Positions 1-12,731 of a DNA stretch of 64,000 nucleotides are shown here, piece after piece. Each line of letters starts with the position of its first letter. Position 1 is the stretch's first letter. The position numbers were made by a program, and so were the translations under genes. The stretch comes from Pseudocercospora fijiensis CIRAD86 (taxonomy: Eukaryota; Ascomycota; Dothideomycetes; Mycosphaerellales; Mycosphaerellaceae): the NCBI RefSeq assembly GCF_000340215.1, contig NW_006921534.1:5560955-5624954 (forward strand). Reading direction: 5' to 3'. The notes beneath the pieces were generated by a model that was given only the letters and a program-made list of their open reading frames with translations, searched no databases and was not told the DNA's origin.

Positions 1-3000
1 GAGAGTTAGGCGAGTCCTATAAGGCGGATGTATAGGCTTAACAATATAGGGTAGCGATAGGTAATTCGATCTAGATTTTACTTATAACAGGTAATTTAGT
101 TACCTATTAAATGCCGTTAGTAAGATATATGCGAGCTCTTTAACGACGGGAGGCGCGAGCTAGACGGCCAATGTCGTCTACTAACCGTCCGGTATAACTA
201 GCAAGGTAGTTCTTAATGCGAGTAACTTCTGCCTAGTAGGTAACACTCTAGTTTTAGTTAGCTAGGGAGGCAAGCCTATTAAAGCAGTTTTAAATTACTA
301 GACTCTCGTTTAGCGTAGCGACTAGTATAGGGTCGTTCTATACTAGGGAGCGGAATGCTTTATACGTATATAGTAAGGCTGTATTTGCTAGATTAGCGGT
401 GCTAACTAGGGGGCCGTTGCGAATAGGGTAGGATGTCTTAGTAGGTATACCGTATAGCTTACTAGTTCTCGTATAGCTGCGAGAGGTGCGCACAGTTGTA
501 GGTATAGTTACTAGCTGTTTTACGAAGTCATCTATAGACCGAGGAGCAGGTACGCGTTAGCCTATTCTACCTCTAGAGCTAGTTGCGCGTAGAGTCTCCC
601 TAATACCCTTTAGAGTCGTGCTAGGTATCGGTCTACTAACTGTACGAGCTCCTACCGCCTACAATCCTCGGTTGCGTATAGTAGGAACCTTAGTTAGGGT
701 TAGTACGTTAGCGATCTCCTTATTGCCTCTGTATTTAATAGCTAGGCTATACAACACTAGCTAATTATCCTCGTATTGTCCTAAGAGGGCCTCGGCCTAT
801 AGAAGATCTCCGGCTATCTACAATCTGTATATAGCTCCTAGCTCGCTAAGTTAATCGACTGCCTTCGCCTAGTTATAGGCACGCAGAAGCTACTGCACCT
901 CTTCTATAGTCGGAGGGTCGGTAATATTCTAGGTCTTGTTAGCTAGTACTAGGGTCTTTGAGATGCTAGTATGCTTCCGGACCTTAGTAAGAGTATCGAA
1001 CAATCCGCCGCGTCTAGCGGTGCTACTAAACGTACCTAAGGATCCGGCGCTTGCAGGTGTATTAGTTGTTAGTATAGACAAGAGCCCGCGATTCCTAGAG
1101 GGTCGGAGAGGTATCGTAACAAGTATACCTAGACGGACCACACCTATAACCTGTCGTATTAGCAGCTAAGCCTTCGTACCGTCTAAGAGGATTTCAGTAA
1201 AGTCCCGACGGGCTGTAGCTAGGCGACGGAACGCATTCAGCCGACCTACGTTCTATAGCAGGTAGTTAACCTTAGTATAGTTAGCGATTTTAAGGCCGCT
1301 ATCTAGGCGGAACTGCTTCTTATCTATGTATTTATTTATTAGGGTGCCGCGATAGGTAGCGTCGAGATTTGCTATAACGATACGAGCCTCGATTGCAGTA
1401 GCCTAGCGAAATATACCGAAGTCCGTCGGGCAGGATAATAGGAGGAGCGTATAGGTGTCGCCGTTAAAGCGTAATAGGCAGTGCTACGCGATAATAGCAT
1501 TCATTAGTGCTACACTATATCTTAGCACTTTAATTAGAAAGTCGTCGTCTATTTAGAAACCTAAGGGTAACAGCTAGTCTCGCAGGTATTCTAAGATAAT
1601 TAGTAGCGTATAATGTAGCAGATTCTACATTACCTCGTCGTCGGCAGGGGTAGTAGTAAGGCGGACATAATTGAATAGCACTCCTATACTAGGTAGTAGA
1701 GGTAGGGGCTCGTTAGTATAACGTGCCGTAGACTTGAGATTTGTAGCGGCTTTAGTCTCTTCTAGGCCTCCGTTAAATCCCTAGACAGCTCTTAGGTAGT
1801 CATTAACTAGGCCGATATCCTTATCGCTCTTAGCTATTAGGTCGACCGCGTCGTTAATATCGGTACCTATTAAGGAGTAGCGCGGCTGGTTCTTGCTAAG
1901 CAGGTAACTATTCTAGTAGCGTAAAAACTACTACTGTTCCGTTAAGGTAGTGTATAGGTTAAAGCGAATAATAGGCTCTCGGGTATTCTCGATATATAGC
2001 ATATTAGCATTGTACTAAGTAGTGAAGTTAAGATAGGAGTTACCTATATTGCTTATAAAGCGGAAAATAGCGGCTACTAGATTGTCTAGGTAGGTCGTTA
2101 GCACCTATTCTCCGGCGATTAGCGTCTAGCTATAACTGTAGTCTACTCCGCCTAGTCTTAGGATAACAAGTTGCTTCGCGTATCGCATATAAGTATATAG
2201 CTTATCGACGGTTCCTACGAAGTTCTAATAGTATTATATAGACTAGTAGAGCATAGTGTAATAGTCCTCTAGGTAATTAGGAACAGCTATAGCAGGGTCT
2301 AGCTCGTAGTTTAGCTAGCCGACGTAGTACTGCTACTTCTTCGGTCCTATCTGCGAATCGTTAAACCGAAATAGAGGCATCTTCTAGCCGTAGGAGAGTC
2401 CCTCGTTAAGGTAGTGAATGTGTAATTCCTCGCGGAAGACCTGTAGCTCGCTATGTGTCTCGGCTATAGAAGCTACTAGCTAGTAGTCACCCTTCTTAAA
2501 AGCACTTATATAAGTACTGCGACGCTAGTCCACTCGCTTGCGGAGAGCTCGCTGTTCCTCCTTGCTTAGCTAAAAGGAGAGGCGCGAGATATATATACCC
2601 TAGATACTCTTCGCGCGGATCTAGTTATTTGATTCGTTCTTCTATGCCTATACTAGGAAGCCTGCTATCGGAACGCTAACTAGGTTATTTGCGCTGCCCT
2701 TAGGAAAATGAGGCAGTTTACCGCGTAGTAGCTCGCGTAGCTAGTCGCAGATGCCGATATATTCACCGCGGAGCACTGTCTTATTAGCCTCGTAAAATGC
2801 GCCGATAGTAGGCGTTACCTATAAGCAGGACTCATTGTTTTAAAGGGCCGTCTACTGCAAGCAGAAGGCGTTAGTCTGTTGTTGTATACGAGCATATACC
2901 TAATAACGAAGACTAGGATCCTTACCGGTATCCGGCGGGAAAGGACTAGCGACGCTTATTTAGTTAGTAATAGTAATCTGTTCTCTGCTATTTCGCTCGC

Positions 3001-3925
3001 TAGTACTACCTATTAGGCCGCCTATCGGGCCGTTATTCCTATCTGCTAGATACACTAGGCGTGTTCCTACTAGCTCTTGTCCTATTAACCATACTAGAAC
3101 GCGCTAGAAAGGCATAGTACGCACTAGTAGCCAGGTGTCGTCTACGCTCTTTAATACCGGGGAGGCGGAGGGCGGATAGTATAAGACTGCAACTAGAGTA
3201 TCGTAGGCAGCGACGCGCCTTATAACACCTGTGTTAAAGTTATCCTATTCTACTACAACTCCTATTATCTTCTAAGGACAGGTAGTAACTATATTCGAGC
3301 GCGTCCTAAATTTCACTTGCCTAAGTACTAGACTAATAGGGCTATAAACAAGTACTAACTATAGGAGTGATCGATTGTTGTAGTAGTAGGAATGCGCCGT
3401 GCCCGATATATCCGCATCCCAATTTAGGCGTACTAGTAGCTAGTTCACTTCTCCTATAGGCAAGGTTCGTACCGTTTATCGGCTATTTAGCTAGACTATT
3501 ACTACCGTAGAGAGGGCGTATTTAACCTAAAGGAATAGGCGTAAGGTGTTGTAGAATTCTGACACCTTAGTCTAACGCGCCGCCTCGAAACAAGCGCCGA
3601 AATAAATATAGAGTGCTTTATAGAGGACCGTAGGTAGAACGCGGATGTTGTCGACTACGATAGGCTATCCGTCCTCGCGCGAGAGGAACTCTAGCATCTC
3701 CGGGTACTGTCTATCTCTTAAAACTACGACGTAGGTAATATAGTACGTATTGTATAGGTATCTATTGCGAAAGATATTATCGAAGTTTAGGTAGCGATAT
3801 CCTCCGCGTATAGGAGTACTATTGCCGCCTAGGTCGGACTCGAGGTCCGAAATAACGGTAGCCGCTATGTCTCGATTACTAGTAGGTTGCGTATAGGTAA
3901 TCGTAGCCGGGAGGGGGGGGGAAGA
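1..3925 (-). pseudogene. Giant RIP-inactivated ORF of unknown function (left end outside window)
   Basis: One minus-strand frame (codons beginning at positions equal to 1 modulo 3) reads from about 3925 to the window edge, over 1300 codons. It is interrupted, as far as I read it, only by TAG/TAA codons that RIP would make from CAG, CAA or TGG. I checked the frame at 3697, 2380 and 1141 and found no frameshift. The start is unclear, in a proline/serine-rich stretch near 3925, and the far end lies outside the window. The sequence is protein-like, with Tyr/Asn/Leu-rich stretches and few Cys. I could not see RT, integrase, RNase H, helicase, transposase or recombinase motifs. It lies immediately beyond the integrase end of the neighbouring gypsy element and may be a separate mobile element. 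Product unknown. Confidence 0.55.
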
Positions 3926-5339
3926 AGAACGCTAAAGGTATAAGATAATCGGATACTTAACTAAGAGTGTCCTTATAATAATGTATATATAGGTATATTA
4001 GCAGGTTGAAGGTTAACGGCAAATTTTCAAGTCGGTAACTAGCTAGTAAAGCCGCAACTTGTTACGCCTACGGTTAGTAACGCAACTATAGGGCAACAAC
4101 AATAACAATAATAGGCTAATTAACACTAAGCATTGAAGCGACCTGTTTCCGCGATTACCTTATACTCTATAAACGACCTGTTTACCTATGCGTTACCTGT
4201 CGGCTACCTATACGCAAAGCGTAGGTGCCTTAGGAATCGGCCGTTAGCGAGCAGCTCTAATAAGCTAATATTCGGGTATTTGTGCTTCCTTAGGGGGAAT
4301 GAGGTAGCCCTATCGAGGTTTGAACAGTCGCAGATAATCCCCGTAGAAGTAGCTAGAAATCGTTTTGCCGTTGAGCTGCCTTAGAGTATATAACCTTTAA
4401 TGCTTACCTCTATACCCCGTTACTATAAAGGGGCCTCGAAAGGACGGGCTCAACTTCTTCCGCTTCCCTTTATTAGAGGTATCTTCTAGGAAAACAGCCT
4501 GTCTAGGATAGAAGGTCTCTCCTAAGACTCCCTTATTATACCGAGTCTTCTAGCGATCCCTACGGAGGTAGTCCTTCTTAACAACTAGGTCCTTCATTTC
4601 CTGCTAATCCGCTAAGTATCGGAATGCTAGTGCGGCTATTTCGTCCTTATCCGGAATATCGAACTTACCCCTAAGCTACTCTATAATCGCCTAGGCAGGT
4701 TGAGTCGGGAGAGTCTACTCCGCTAGCTCTATATTCGATACCGTACTCCTATACGCTATCTTATACGGGGCGTACCCTAGATAATCAATGTACCTCGTAT
4801 TTATACTCTTTACTACCGGCTGTAGGCGCAAATCCCAATCCCTCTAATCGGTAGAGTACTCCCTACTAGTAGATATAAGGTATAGCGATGCCGACTTTAT
4901 TAAGGCTCTTTATAGGAGATCATTTGCCTTCTTAATTATTCCTATAGCCCTCGATGTACCTGTCGGGGCGAATATAATATATATGCCTTGCTAGATACAA
5001 AAATCTTTTACCTCTTAGGTAATATAATGCTTGCTAGGGTCGTAGAAGATCGCCGCTATTACTAGAAGTCGTTTTAGGTAGCTCTTTAAAGCAGCTATTG
5101 TGTCGCCTAGTTTGTATATAGGGGCCGCCTTCGCGAAGGAGAGCCTATCGAAGTAGTCGACAAGATACAGGATATACCGATTTCCTCTCGTAGACGGTAG
5201 CAAGGGGCTAATCTAGTCTATCCTAAACAGCTTCTATAGCCCGAGGACCTCTACTAGCATTTGCGGCTAGCTTCGGCTTCTATTAGCGTACCTTGCGCAC
5301 TAGATGCATCCTTAGATATACGCCCGCACATTAGATACT

Positions 5340-6543
5340 ATCTAAGCATACCTCGACTAAGATAAACCTCTTGCCGCTATTGAATTGTAGAAGAAGGCCT
5401 AGATAACTATTAATCCTCTAGAGCTACTATAATAGTCTCTAGCATTCCGCGATGCTACATCGGTGCTTATAAAACTACTACGTAAGGAGAGACGCCGCAA
5501 GAAACAGGACCGGCCGTCGGACTAGCCTATACCTATTACGGTGCAGGTAAACAAGATATCTGCAAGATCTAATGCTAGTAACGTAGACTAGCGAGAGGTA
5601 GAGAGCAATATAAGGAATTTCCTTAGGAGAGACGGCAAGTCTTTCTCCGTAGAAGTAAAGGTCCGCAAGGTCAACGATAAAGGAGAAATTACTATTCCGT
5701 ATAAGTTTATATATATAGATCAAGGCTTAGACCTTAACGTCGTATACCCGGTACTAGTAAAGAAGCTTCATTTAGACCTAAGAGACCTTAAAGCAGTAGA
5801 CTACCGGCGACTATAGATAACAGTTGTAAGCGGAACCTCTATAGAGCTTACCTATTTTGCTATCTTTAACGTCTAAGTAGAAGGCCTATCTAGAAGAATT
5901 TAGGCCGTAGTTGCACCTAAGCCCGAGGTTGGCTAGGAGGTGTGCCGACGAAATATACTAGCCCTATTATTGGGATTGCCCTAGCTCTACTCCGTAAGGG
6001 CTGACTTTAATATCTTTAAGGGACACCTAAAGATTAGTAACCGGAAGCGTAGGGAGCAGAGGGTGACCCTTACTAGACCCACTTTAGAACAGGCGGTTGC
6101 ATAGCGCTAGTAGGTTCCTAAGACATACATTCCGGACGTAGTAAGGGACGCCGACTTATCGGATAGCGACTCTAAGGTTTCTAGCTTAGATAAAGAGTCC
6201 TCGGACTCTTCGGGATATAAGTCCTATACTAAGAGTGTCGCCGCGGATCCTAGCTCGGGCTACGCCAATCCTATTAGAAAGAAGCGTATATATGTTACCT
6301 TTGCGTAGGACTTGCGGGGTAAGGATACTACATAAGGGGATTTTTAAAGGGTCCTAAGCAGGACCTAAAAGGGCTTACAACTCGGGTAAAGATAAAAACG
6401 CTTAACTCTAATTTACCTATTAAATTACCTATTGTAGCAAAATCACCTGACATTAGTTTACCTATTAAACTACCTGCTATAACACAGGTGTTACCTAACC
6501 GAGGCGACGAGACACCTGTAGAAAATTCCTCTTATACTTCCGA
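5340..6543 (+). repeat. Left arm of 1204-bp inverted repeat (protease region, plus orientation)
   Basis: This segment is the reverse complement of 8563-9766; both arms measure 1204 bp by their end positions, which implies few or no net indels. In this arm the gypsy protease reads on the plus strand, with the active-site DQG at 5718-5726 and a following Leu-Asn-Val-Val stretch. The protease therefore faces opposite to the RT and integrase around it. The arm ends abruptly inside the integrase zinc-finger region at 5340. Confidence 0.85.
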
Positions 6544-8562
6544 GAAAAGGAGGTCTAGCCTACTAGACCTTTATCTAAATCCAACCTGTTATACGTAGAA
6601 CGTATGCTATATACTGCGTATAACTTCGCTATCTTCGAGCTTAACCGTTTGACTATATCCTAATATCCGCCTTTCCCTAACTTCTAGAACTATTCGTTAT
6701 CCTAGGCGTGTTCCTCTACCTGTTTCGCTAGGTCTCTTACTAGTGGAGTCTCCGGGCAACTAGGTTCGAAAATAGTGCGTAATAGGCTATCTGCCGCAGC
6801 ATTGCGCTTCCCCTTAATCCATTCAATGCGGACGTTAAGCATTCGAAGTTTCTAGACCTATCTAAAGAATATATCCTTATAAGTATCCGCGTTTAGGAAT
6901 CCCGCTAATAGTTTCTAATCCGTTAGGATTACCGAGGTCTCTATTACGTCTAGCATATGCTTGAACTTTATCGCGAACCGGAAGATAGCTAGCAGCTTAC
7001 GCTTATACGTGTTATAGTTGCGTTCGGTCTTGTTAAACTAGAAGGAGTTATACTATATCGGCCTCTCCTTACCGTCCTAGATCTGAGAGATATAGTAGCT
7101 AGCTCCCGTGCTAGACGCGTCCGAGTACATTCTTACTGCCTTATTAGGTATCCTACTAAACATTTGTACCTTAGTAATATATAGCTTCTTTAGTAGCCGA
7201 AAGGACAGGTCTTGCACCAACCCCTAAGACTAGTCCTTTTTCCCGGTTAGGCTCGTAAGAGGTAACGCAATGTTCGAAAAATTCAGCACCTACTTGCATA
7301 TAGTGCCTACTGTTCTAAGGAATGCCCTAACCGCCGACACATCTATCGGAACGGGCTAATCCCGAATCCGTTAGATACGGGCTTTATTGATAGTTACCGC
7401 GCCCCCGGCTATAATTACCTGTCCTAAAGCCTTCACCTTCCGGCAGAACAGGTACAGCTTCGTAGGTGCTAGCTTTAGCTCGGCCTAGAGCAGGCGTAGT
7501 AGGATATAATCTCGAAGGTAGTAGAATGAGGCTATAAAGGCTTCTATATCACTCGCTCCTTAGTGCGCTATAAAGCAGTTATCTATATAGGCGATAGCCT
7601 TTTCCTTGTCCGACTTACTAAACCTATAGCGTAAGGCTAGCTCTAGGTTCGGCTTAGGAATAGGTCCTAAGGTAATGCTTATAAGCTTAGTTATCGTAAA
7701 TAAGGAAGACCTGTAGCCTTGTAGCATTCTCGTTAGCTGGAACTGCCCTAATCTAGGTACGGTAAAAGCTAGGATATATCGATCATCCGGATGAACGGGA
7801 ACCGACTAGTATATATGCTTGATATCAAATTGACAAAATATCCTATGCGATAGATCCGATAGGAACTTATAGACCCTGTTAATAAGCTCTATATAGTTCC
7901 TATAACCCTCTTCGAAAATATAATAGTAATTAAAGGTTAGGCGAGGCTGTTCCTATCCCTTCTTAGGTACTAATATAGGAGCAGCATTCTATAGCGAAAT
8001 ACGTCCGTTCGCGCTTATCGTACGTTCGTACATTCTAGCATCGATTCCTTCCTAAATGATTCGCCGCAGCTACTATTCCTTATGCCCTAAAAGTCGTCTT
8101 TGCTTCGTAGAATATACTACGGACCCCTCTTTTAGTCGGACACGATGCTTAATAAGGCGTATAGGGGGAATCTGCTTTAGCTCGGTTACGAAGACATCGG
8201 CGTATACCTAAAGCACCTTAAGGACCTCTAATTCCCAATGTTTACTCGGAATTATATCCCCTAGTTGAAATCCTTCCTACCTGGCCTAGGCATGTAGGTT
8301 TTTAGCGCTCGGCAGCTTAGAGACATCTCGCCGTATAACCCTCCTATTTATAGGAAAGGGCTAACGTGCTAACACTTGTCGTTCCGCCGAAATGCTATAG
8401 AAGGCATGAATTGAATCTAGATTAGGCTTGGGATGCTAGATGCAATAGAATCGCGTCCTATAGCGATATATAGCCTATTGCCGAAAGTCGCCTAGGTTAG
8501 ACTACTGGAAATACCTACTATAATAGTTGCTCGCGGCTATAAGTACCTTATCCCGAGACTTA

Positions 8563-9766
8563 TCGGAAGTATAAGAGGAATTTTCTACAGGTATCTCGTC
8601 GCCTCGGTTAGGTAATACCTGTGTTATAGCAGGTGGTTTAATAGGTAAACTAATATTAGGTGATTTTGCTGCAATAGGTGATTTGATAGGTAAATTAGAG
8701 TCAAGCGTTTTCATCTTTACCCGAGTTATAAGCCCTTTTAGGTCCTACTTAGGACCCTTCAAAAATCCCCTTGTATAGTGTCCTTGCCCCGTAAGTCCTA
8801 CGTAAAGGTGACATATACACGCTTCTTTCTAACAGGATTAGCGTAGCCCGAGCCAGGATCCGCGGCGATACTCTTAGTATAGGACTTATATCCCGAAGAG
8901 TCCGAGGACTCTTTATCTAAGCTAGAAACCTTAGAGTCGCTGTCCGATAAGTCGGCGTCCCTTACTACGTCCGGAATGTGTATCTTAGGAACCTACTAGC
9001 GCTGTATAACCGCCTGTTCTAAAGTAGGTCTAGTAAGGGTTACCCTCTACTCCCTACGCTTCCGGTTACTAATCTTTAGGTATCCCTTAAAGATATTGAA
9101 GTTAGCCCTTACGGAGTAGAGCTAGGGTAATCCTAATAATAGGGCTAGTATATTTCGTCGGCATACCTCCTAGCTAACCTCGGGCTTAGGTGCAACTACG
9201 GCCTAAATTCTTCTAGACAGGCCTTCTACTTAGACGTTGAAGATAGCAAAATAGGTAAGCTCTATAGAGGTTCCGCTTGTAACTGTTATCTATAGTCGCC
9301 GGTGGTCTACTGCTTTAAGGTCTCTTAGGTCTAAATAAAGCTTCTTTACTAGTACCGGGTATACGACGTTAAGGTCTGAGCCTTAATCTGTATGTGTAAA
9401 CTTATACGGAATAGTAATTTCTCCTTTATCGTTAACCTTACGGACCTTTGCTTCTACGGAGAAAGACTTACCGTCTCTCCTAAGGAAATTCCTTATATTG
9501 CTCTCTACCTCTCGCTAGTCTACGTTACTAGTATTAGATCTTGTAGACATCTTGTTCACCTGCACCGTAATAGGTGCAGGCTAGTCCGACGGCCGGTCCT
9601 GTTTCTTGCGGCGTCTCTCCTTACGTAGTGGTTTTATAAGCACCGATATAGCATCGCGGAATGCTAGAGACTATTGTAGTAGCTCTAGAGGATTAACAGT
9701 TATCTAGGCCTTCTTCTATAATTTAATAGCGGCAAGAGGTTTATCTTAGTCGAGGTATGCTTAGAT
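8563..9766 (-). repeat. Right arm of 1204-bp inverted repeat (protease region, native orientation)
   Basis: This arm keeps the protease in the normal position upstream of RT on the minus strand. Its active-site Gln codon has become TAA (near 9379-9387), whereas the left arm keeps CAA. The arms also differ at other CpA/TpA sites. They were therefore mutated separately after duplication, which argues against a simple assembly duplication. The spacer between arms (6544-8562) holds RT and RNase H. Confidence 0.85.
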
Positions 9767-10046
9767 CTTCGCAAGTTCTTTCTTTAACTTTCGTTTTGCC
9801 TTCTATAGAGTACTCTAGTACGGCGGAACGAATCTAGCTAGTGCTAGTGGTCTAGCATCTAGCATATCCTTATCGTAGTTAAGGAAATCCTGAATTTGTA
9901 TAGGCTTCCGGATTCGCTTAGGAGGCTGTAAAGGATTGACTCGGTTATCGTTTCTAGTATCTGACCTAATCGCCGGCGCTACCTGCTTTTCTAAGGACGG
10001 CTCGTCCTCGCTAGTTGCTGCTCCTAGCATCGAGATTATGTCTAGG

Positions 10047-10206
10047 CGTAACATCGAACCAGGCGCAACGCACCAGACCTTGACCCCGTCATTCTTCAAA
10101 AGCCTGTGCCATTCCAACATCATCATATTCAAGCCCGCCTTACTGCTTCTGTACGCCGAGTTGCTTGGAGGCTTCGGTAGGCCTGGAGGGGGGACTTTGT
10201 GCATAA
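10047..10206 (-). pseudogene. Unmutated short-chain dehydrogenase/reductase gene fragment inside the retroelement
   Basis: About 160 bp with ordinary CpA and TpG content sit between the Gag zinc knuckle and the protease. On the minus strand they encode roughly 50 residues with an SDR active-site segment: SAYRSSKAGL (Tyr-x3-Lys), then MMMLEWHRLL and VKVWCVAPG. This matches the region from the catalytic Tyr/Lys to the Pro-Gly after the following beta strand. The similarity stops sharply after that Pro-Gly, where RIP-type Gag/spacer sequence resumes. The cofactor-binding half and C-terminus are absent, so it is a fragment without function. Lack of RIP fits a single-copy host sequence captured by, or caught between, repeats. 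Confidence 0.7.
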
Positions 10207-11699
10207 GGTGATGCGCGTCCGCAGCATTCTACTTATAGGGGCTGGACGTTGCTTACTTAGAGGGCTACGATCCTTGAATACAATCTCCTTTAAGGCTTGC
10301 TGCTCGTTATAGGAGAGTTTGCTATATCTATTTAGGTATAGCTGTCCCTTTTCCGGCCGATGTCCTAGGTATCTATAGGCGATACATAACAACCTATCTC
10401 TCCGGTTATACTAGCAGCTGCTATTTACAAACTCATTAGAGGATTGCTTTGGATTAAACGTTGGATCGGCTTCTCGACGGGGCGCTAGGGAAGGAGCTAG
10501 TATAGCTATAGCTCGAGTTAGCTCTAAGGTCTCCGCTATCGCATTTATACGTACGCCCGATAGTGGATTCCGGTTAGAGCGGTTATTAGCGCGAGGATCT
10601 TTTGGGTGTAGGGTAAGGCCTAGCCTATTTGCTAGCTATTCCAGCTCATTGACCGTTATTTCGCTAGTCGCCCGGACTACTACCTCTACCGGCTTTAGCT
10701 TGAATTTATCTAGAGGGTCTACCTCTTTCTACGAGAGTTTACGGAACTAGGTTAATAGGTGCTGCTTAGATGCCGGCAACCTTAGGCTATCGTTCCTATC
10801 CCTAGTTATAACGGGCATTAGCTTATCTACTAGCTCGATCCGTTTCTTGTTGCGTATCCTCTCCTTTGCCTTATCCTTAATTCTCAACCTTCTCCTAGTA
10901 GCCTTAGCGTACTTAAGGGCCCCCTTTAACGACTTTGCGGTAGATAATATATATTCGAGGCTACGCAACATAAGTAAAGGGTTCTCCCTAATCCCCTTTA
11001 GGAAGGAGTCTACTATTAGGATAAGCAGGCTCTATGCGGCGGGCTCTATCTCTCGATCGGTAGTACGATCTATACTACTAGCGGTAACTAGTAGGTCGCT
11101 AGCTCGCCTGTAGTACGTAAGTAGGGTCTCTCCTACTTCCTACTCGAGCTCTTAGATTTGTAGGATAGCATTAGGGACGTCCTTAGTGTCTACTTCGGTG
11201 AAATAATCTAGGAAGAGCCGCTTAAATATAGCGATATCTTTATCCTTAGCAGTCTTTATAAAGCTAGGTGCTAACAGCTTCTTAACTAGGGTATTCTTGT
11301 TAGCCTAAACTAACGCCTTACTCTCGAGGTAGACGTTAATAGTAGTTAAATAATGCTTAGGTAGTACCTTTCCCTTATCCGCAAATTTTTGTAGTATAAT
11401 AAACTCCTAGCGCCTTAGCTAGCGGGAGGCACTCTAGGTACCATCCCCTAAGAACAGAGTATAGGACAGTCTATCTTAAGCTCCCGTTATCTTAGCGGTA
11501 GAACGGTCCAAATTCACCTAGCTATCTAGAATCAGCTAGAAGGTCTTAGGGCCGAGGAGTTAGCGGTATCTCTCCCTCCGGCTAGCGTAGTCGGTCTAGG
11601 AATAGAGCTGCGATTACTATTATAGAGACGGAACCAAAGTGGCTGGATATAAACGCAGGGGAGACAGGTTAGGGTCAATCCCGCTCCTAGAGAGTTCTT

Positions 11700-12590
11700 C
11701 GTACAGGTTAATTGTATTTAGGGGCGTTGAAAACTGAGCGCTTAGTAGGGTTGTAGGCTCGGAAGGTAATCTAGTTATCGACTAGATAGCGCCTATAATT
11801 AGGTAGCTACTACAATCGGTAAATAGGTAAGCAGTATTGTCTATAAACAGTAGGGAAATAAGTTTCTGATTTTTCTTTAGAACGGTAGTCTCGAAAGTCG
11901 TATATGTCGCAATACTAGTTTTCCTTCGCTACTAAGGTCTCGCTTAGACGAGGTTACACCTATTAAGGAAGGATATAGGTGTAAACACAGGTCGTAGGCA
12001 CCTACTACCGGCTGGATCTCCTCCTAACTTCCTTCTACGTAAGGTACAATCGCTAAGTAGTGTTACCTGCCTATATAGATTGCAAACGTTGCCTTAGGCA
12101 ACAAAATCCAGGCAACTTCTAATAGGTAGTTTACAGGTAAGCAAATAGGTAAACCGACAGGTAAACCTAGCGTCGTTAAGGCCGCCGGATTACTCTGTCT
12201 TAAATATGTCAATATATGTCCTTTCTCTAAGTTCTTCTCTAAGGCTTATAATAGCCGGAATCTAGTAAGGTATAAGGCAATTATAGCGTTACTCCGGGAG
12301 GTCTCGGTTAGAGGTGATTTCCACTTCCTCGAGTAGTACTAGCGATAGTCTCTAGGCGTTTCCTCTACTAGCTGTCTAGAGTGCCTTTATCGTTTCGAAT
12401 ACGGGTCCGTTAGTGCCGCCGACAGTTATAGGTATTACCTGTCCGTTTCCTACTAGGTCCTACTCTATACTAAGTAGGCCGCAATCCTAGCGTACTTCGG
12501 TATCGCGTATATAATAGGGATTACCTATCGATTCCTAACTGAGAGTCGCCCTACGTCGGTTACTAGAAAAGGAAAATCATATAGGTCACG
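11700..12590. other. RIP-mutated sequence, no gene identified
   Basis: TpA-rich, CpA-poor sequence upstream of the element-1 Gag region, probably leader/LTR remains or another repeat. It contains scattered copies of short motifs such as AGGTAA and ACAGGT near 12070-12170. No coherent protein frame was recognised. Confidence 0.4.
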
Positions 12591-12731
12591 CGTATAGGGC
12601 ATAAGTCGTAGTAGGTGATGTCTGTGTCTAAGTTTACTTATACAGGTGGCCGATAGGTGATTTGACAGGTAGCACCTGTAACAGGTGGCACCTGCCATCT
12701 CTACGCTGTTACCTTACCTTACCCCTGCTAT

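Larger units (their letters stand above)
4150..11700 (-). mobile_element. RIP-degraded Ty3/gypsy LTR retrotransposon (element 1), rearranged
   Basis: Read on the minus strand through RIP-type stops, the order is Gag (about 11600-10330, zinc knuckle at 10345-10387), aspartic protease (within 8563-9766), reverse transcriptase (about 8500-7200, active-site box at 7579-7588 reading YIDN where YIDD is expected), RNase H (SDAS box at 7113-7124) and integrase (about 5340-4400). The integrase has a CxxC near 5285-5300, a core stretch LVDYFDRL near 5145-5170 and a C-terminal GPFIV-like segment near 4430. Gag-PR-RT-RH-IN is the Ty3/gypsy order. Two things break it: an inverted copy of the protease region between RNase H and integrase, and a foreign unmutated fragment between zinc knuckle and protease. 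I could not find a pair of LTRs, so the ends are approximate. Confidence 0.8.

Noticed and set aside
929..1169. Separate short ORFs on both strands
   Set aside because: The minus one is a stop-free piece of the giant degraded frame; the plus one is its shadow.
3950..4120. LTR of gypsy element 1
   Set aside because: No matching copy was found near 11.7-12.6 kb, so LTRs could not be established.
5478..5723. Minus-strand ORF and its copy at 9392-9628 on the plus strand
   Set aside because: Both lie antisense to the protease in the inverted-repeat arms. CpA-poor sequence removes stops in some frames; they are shadows.
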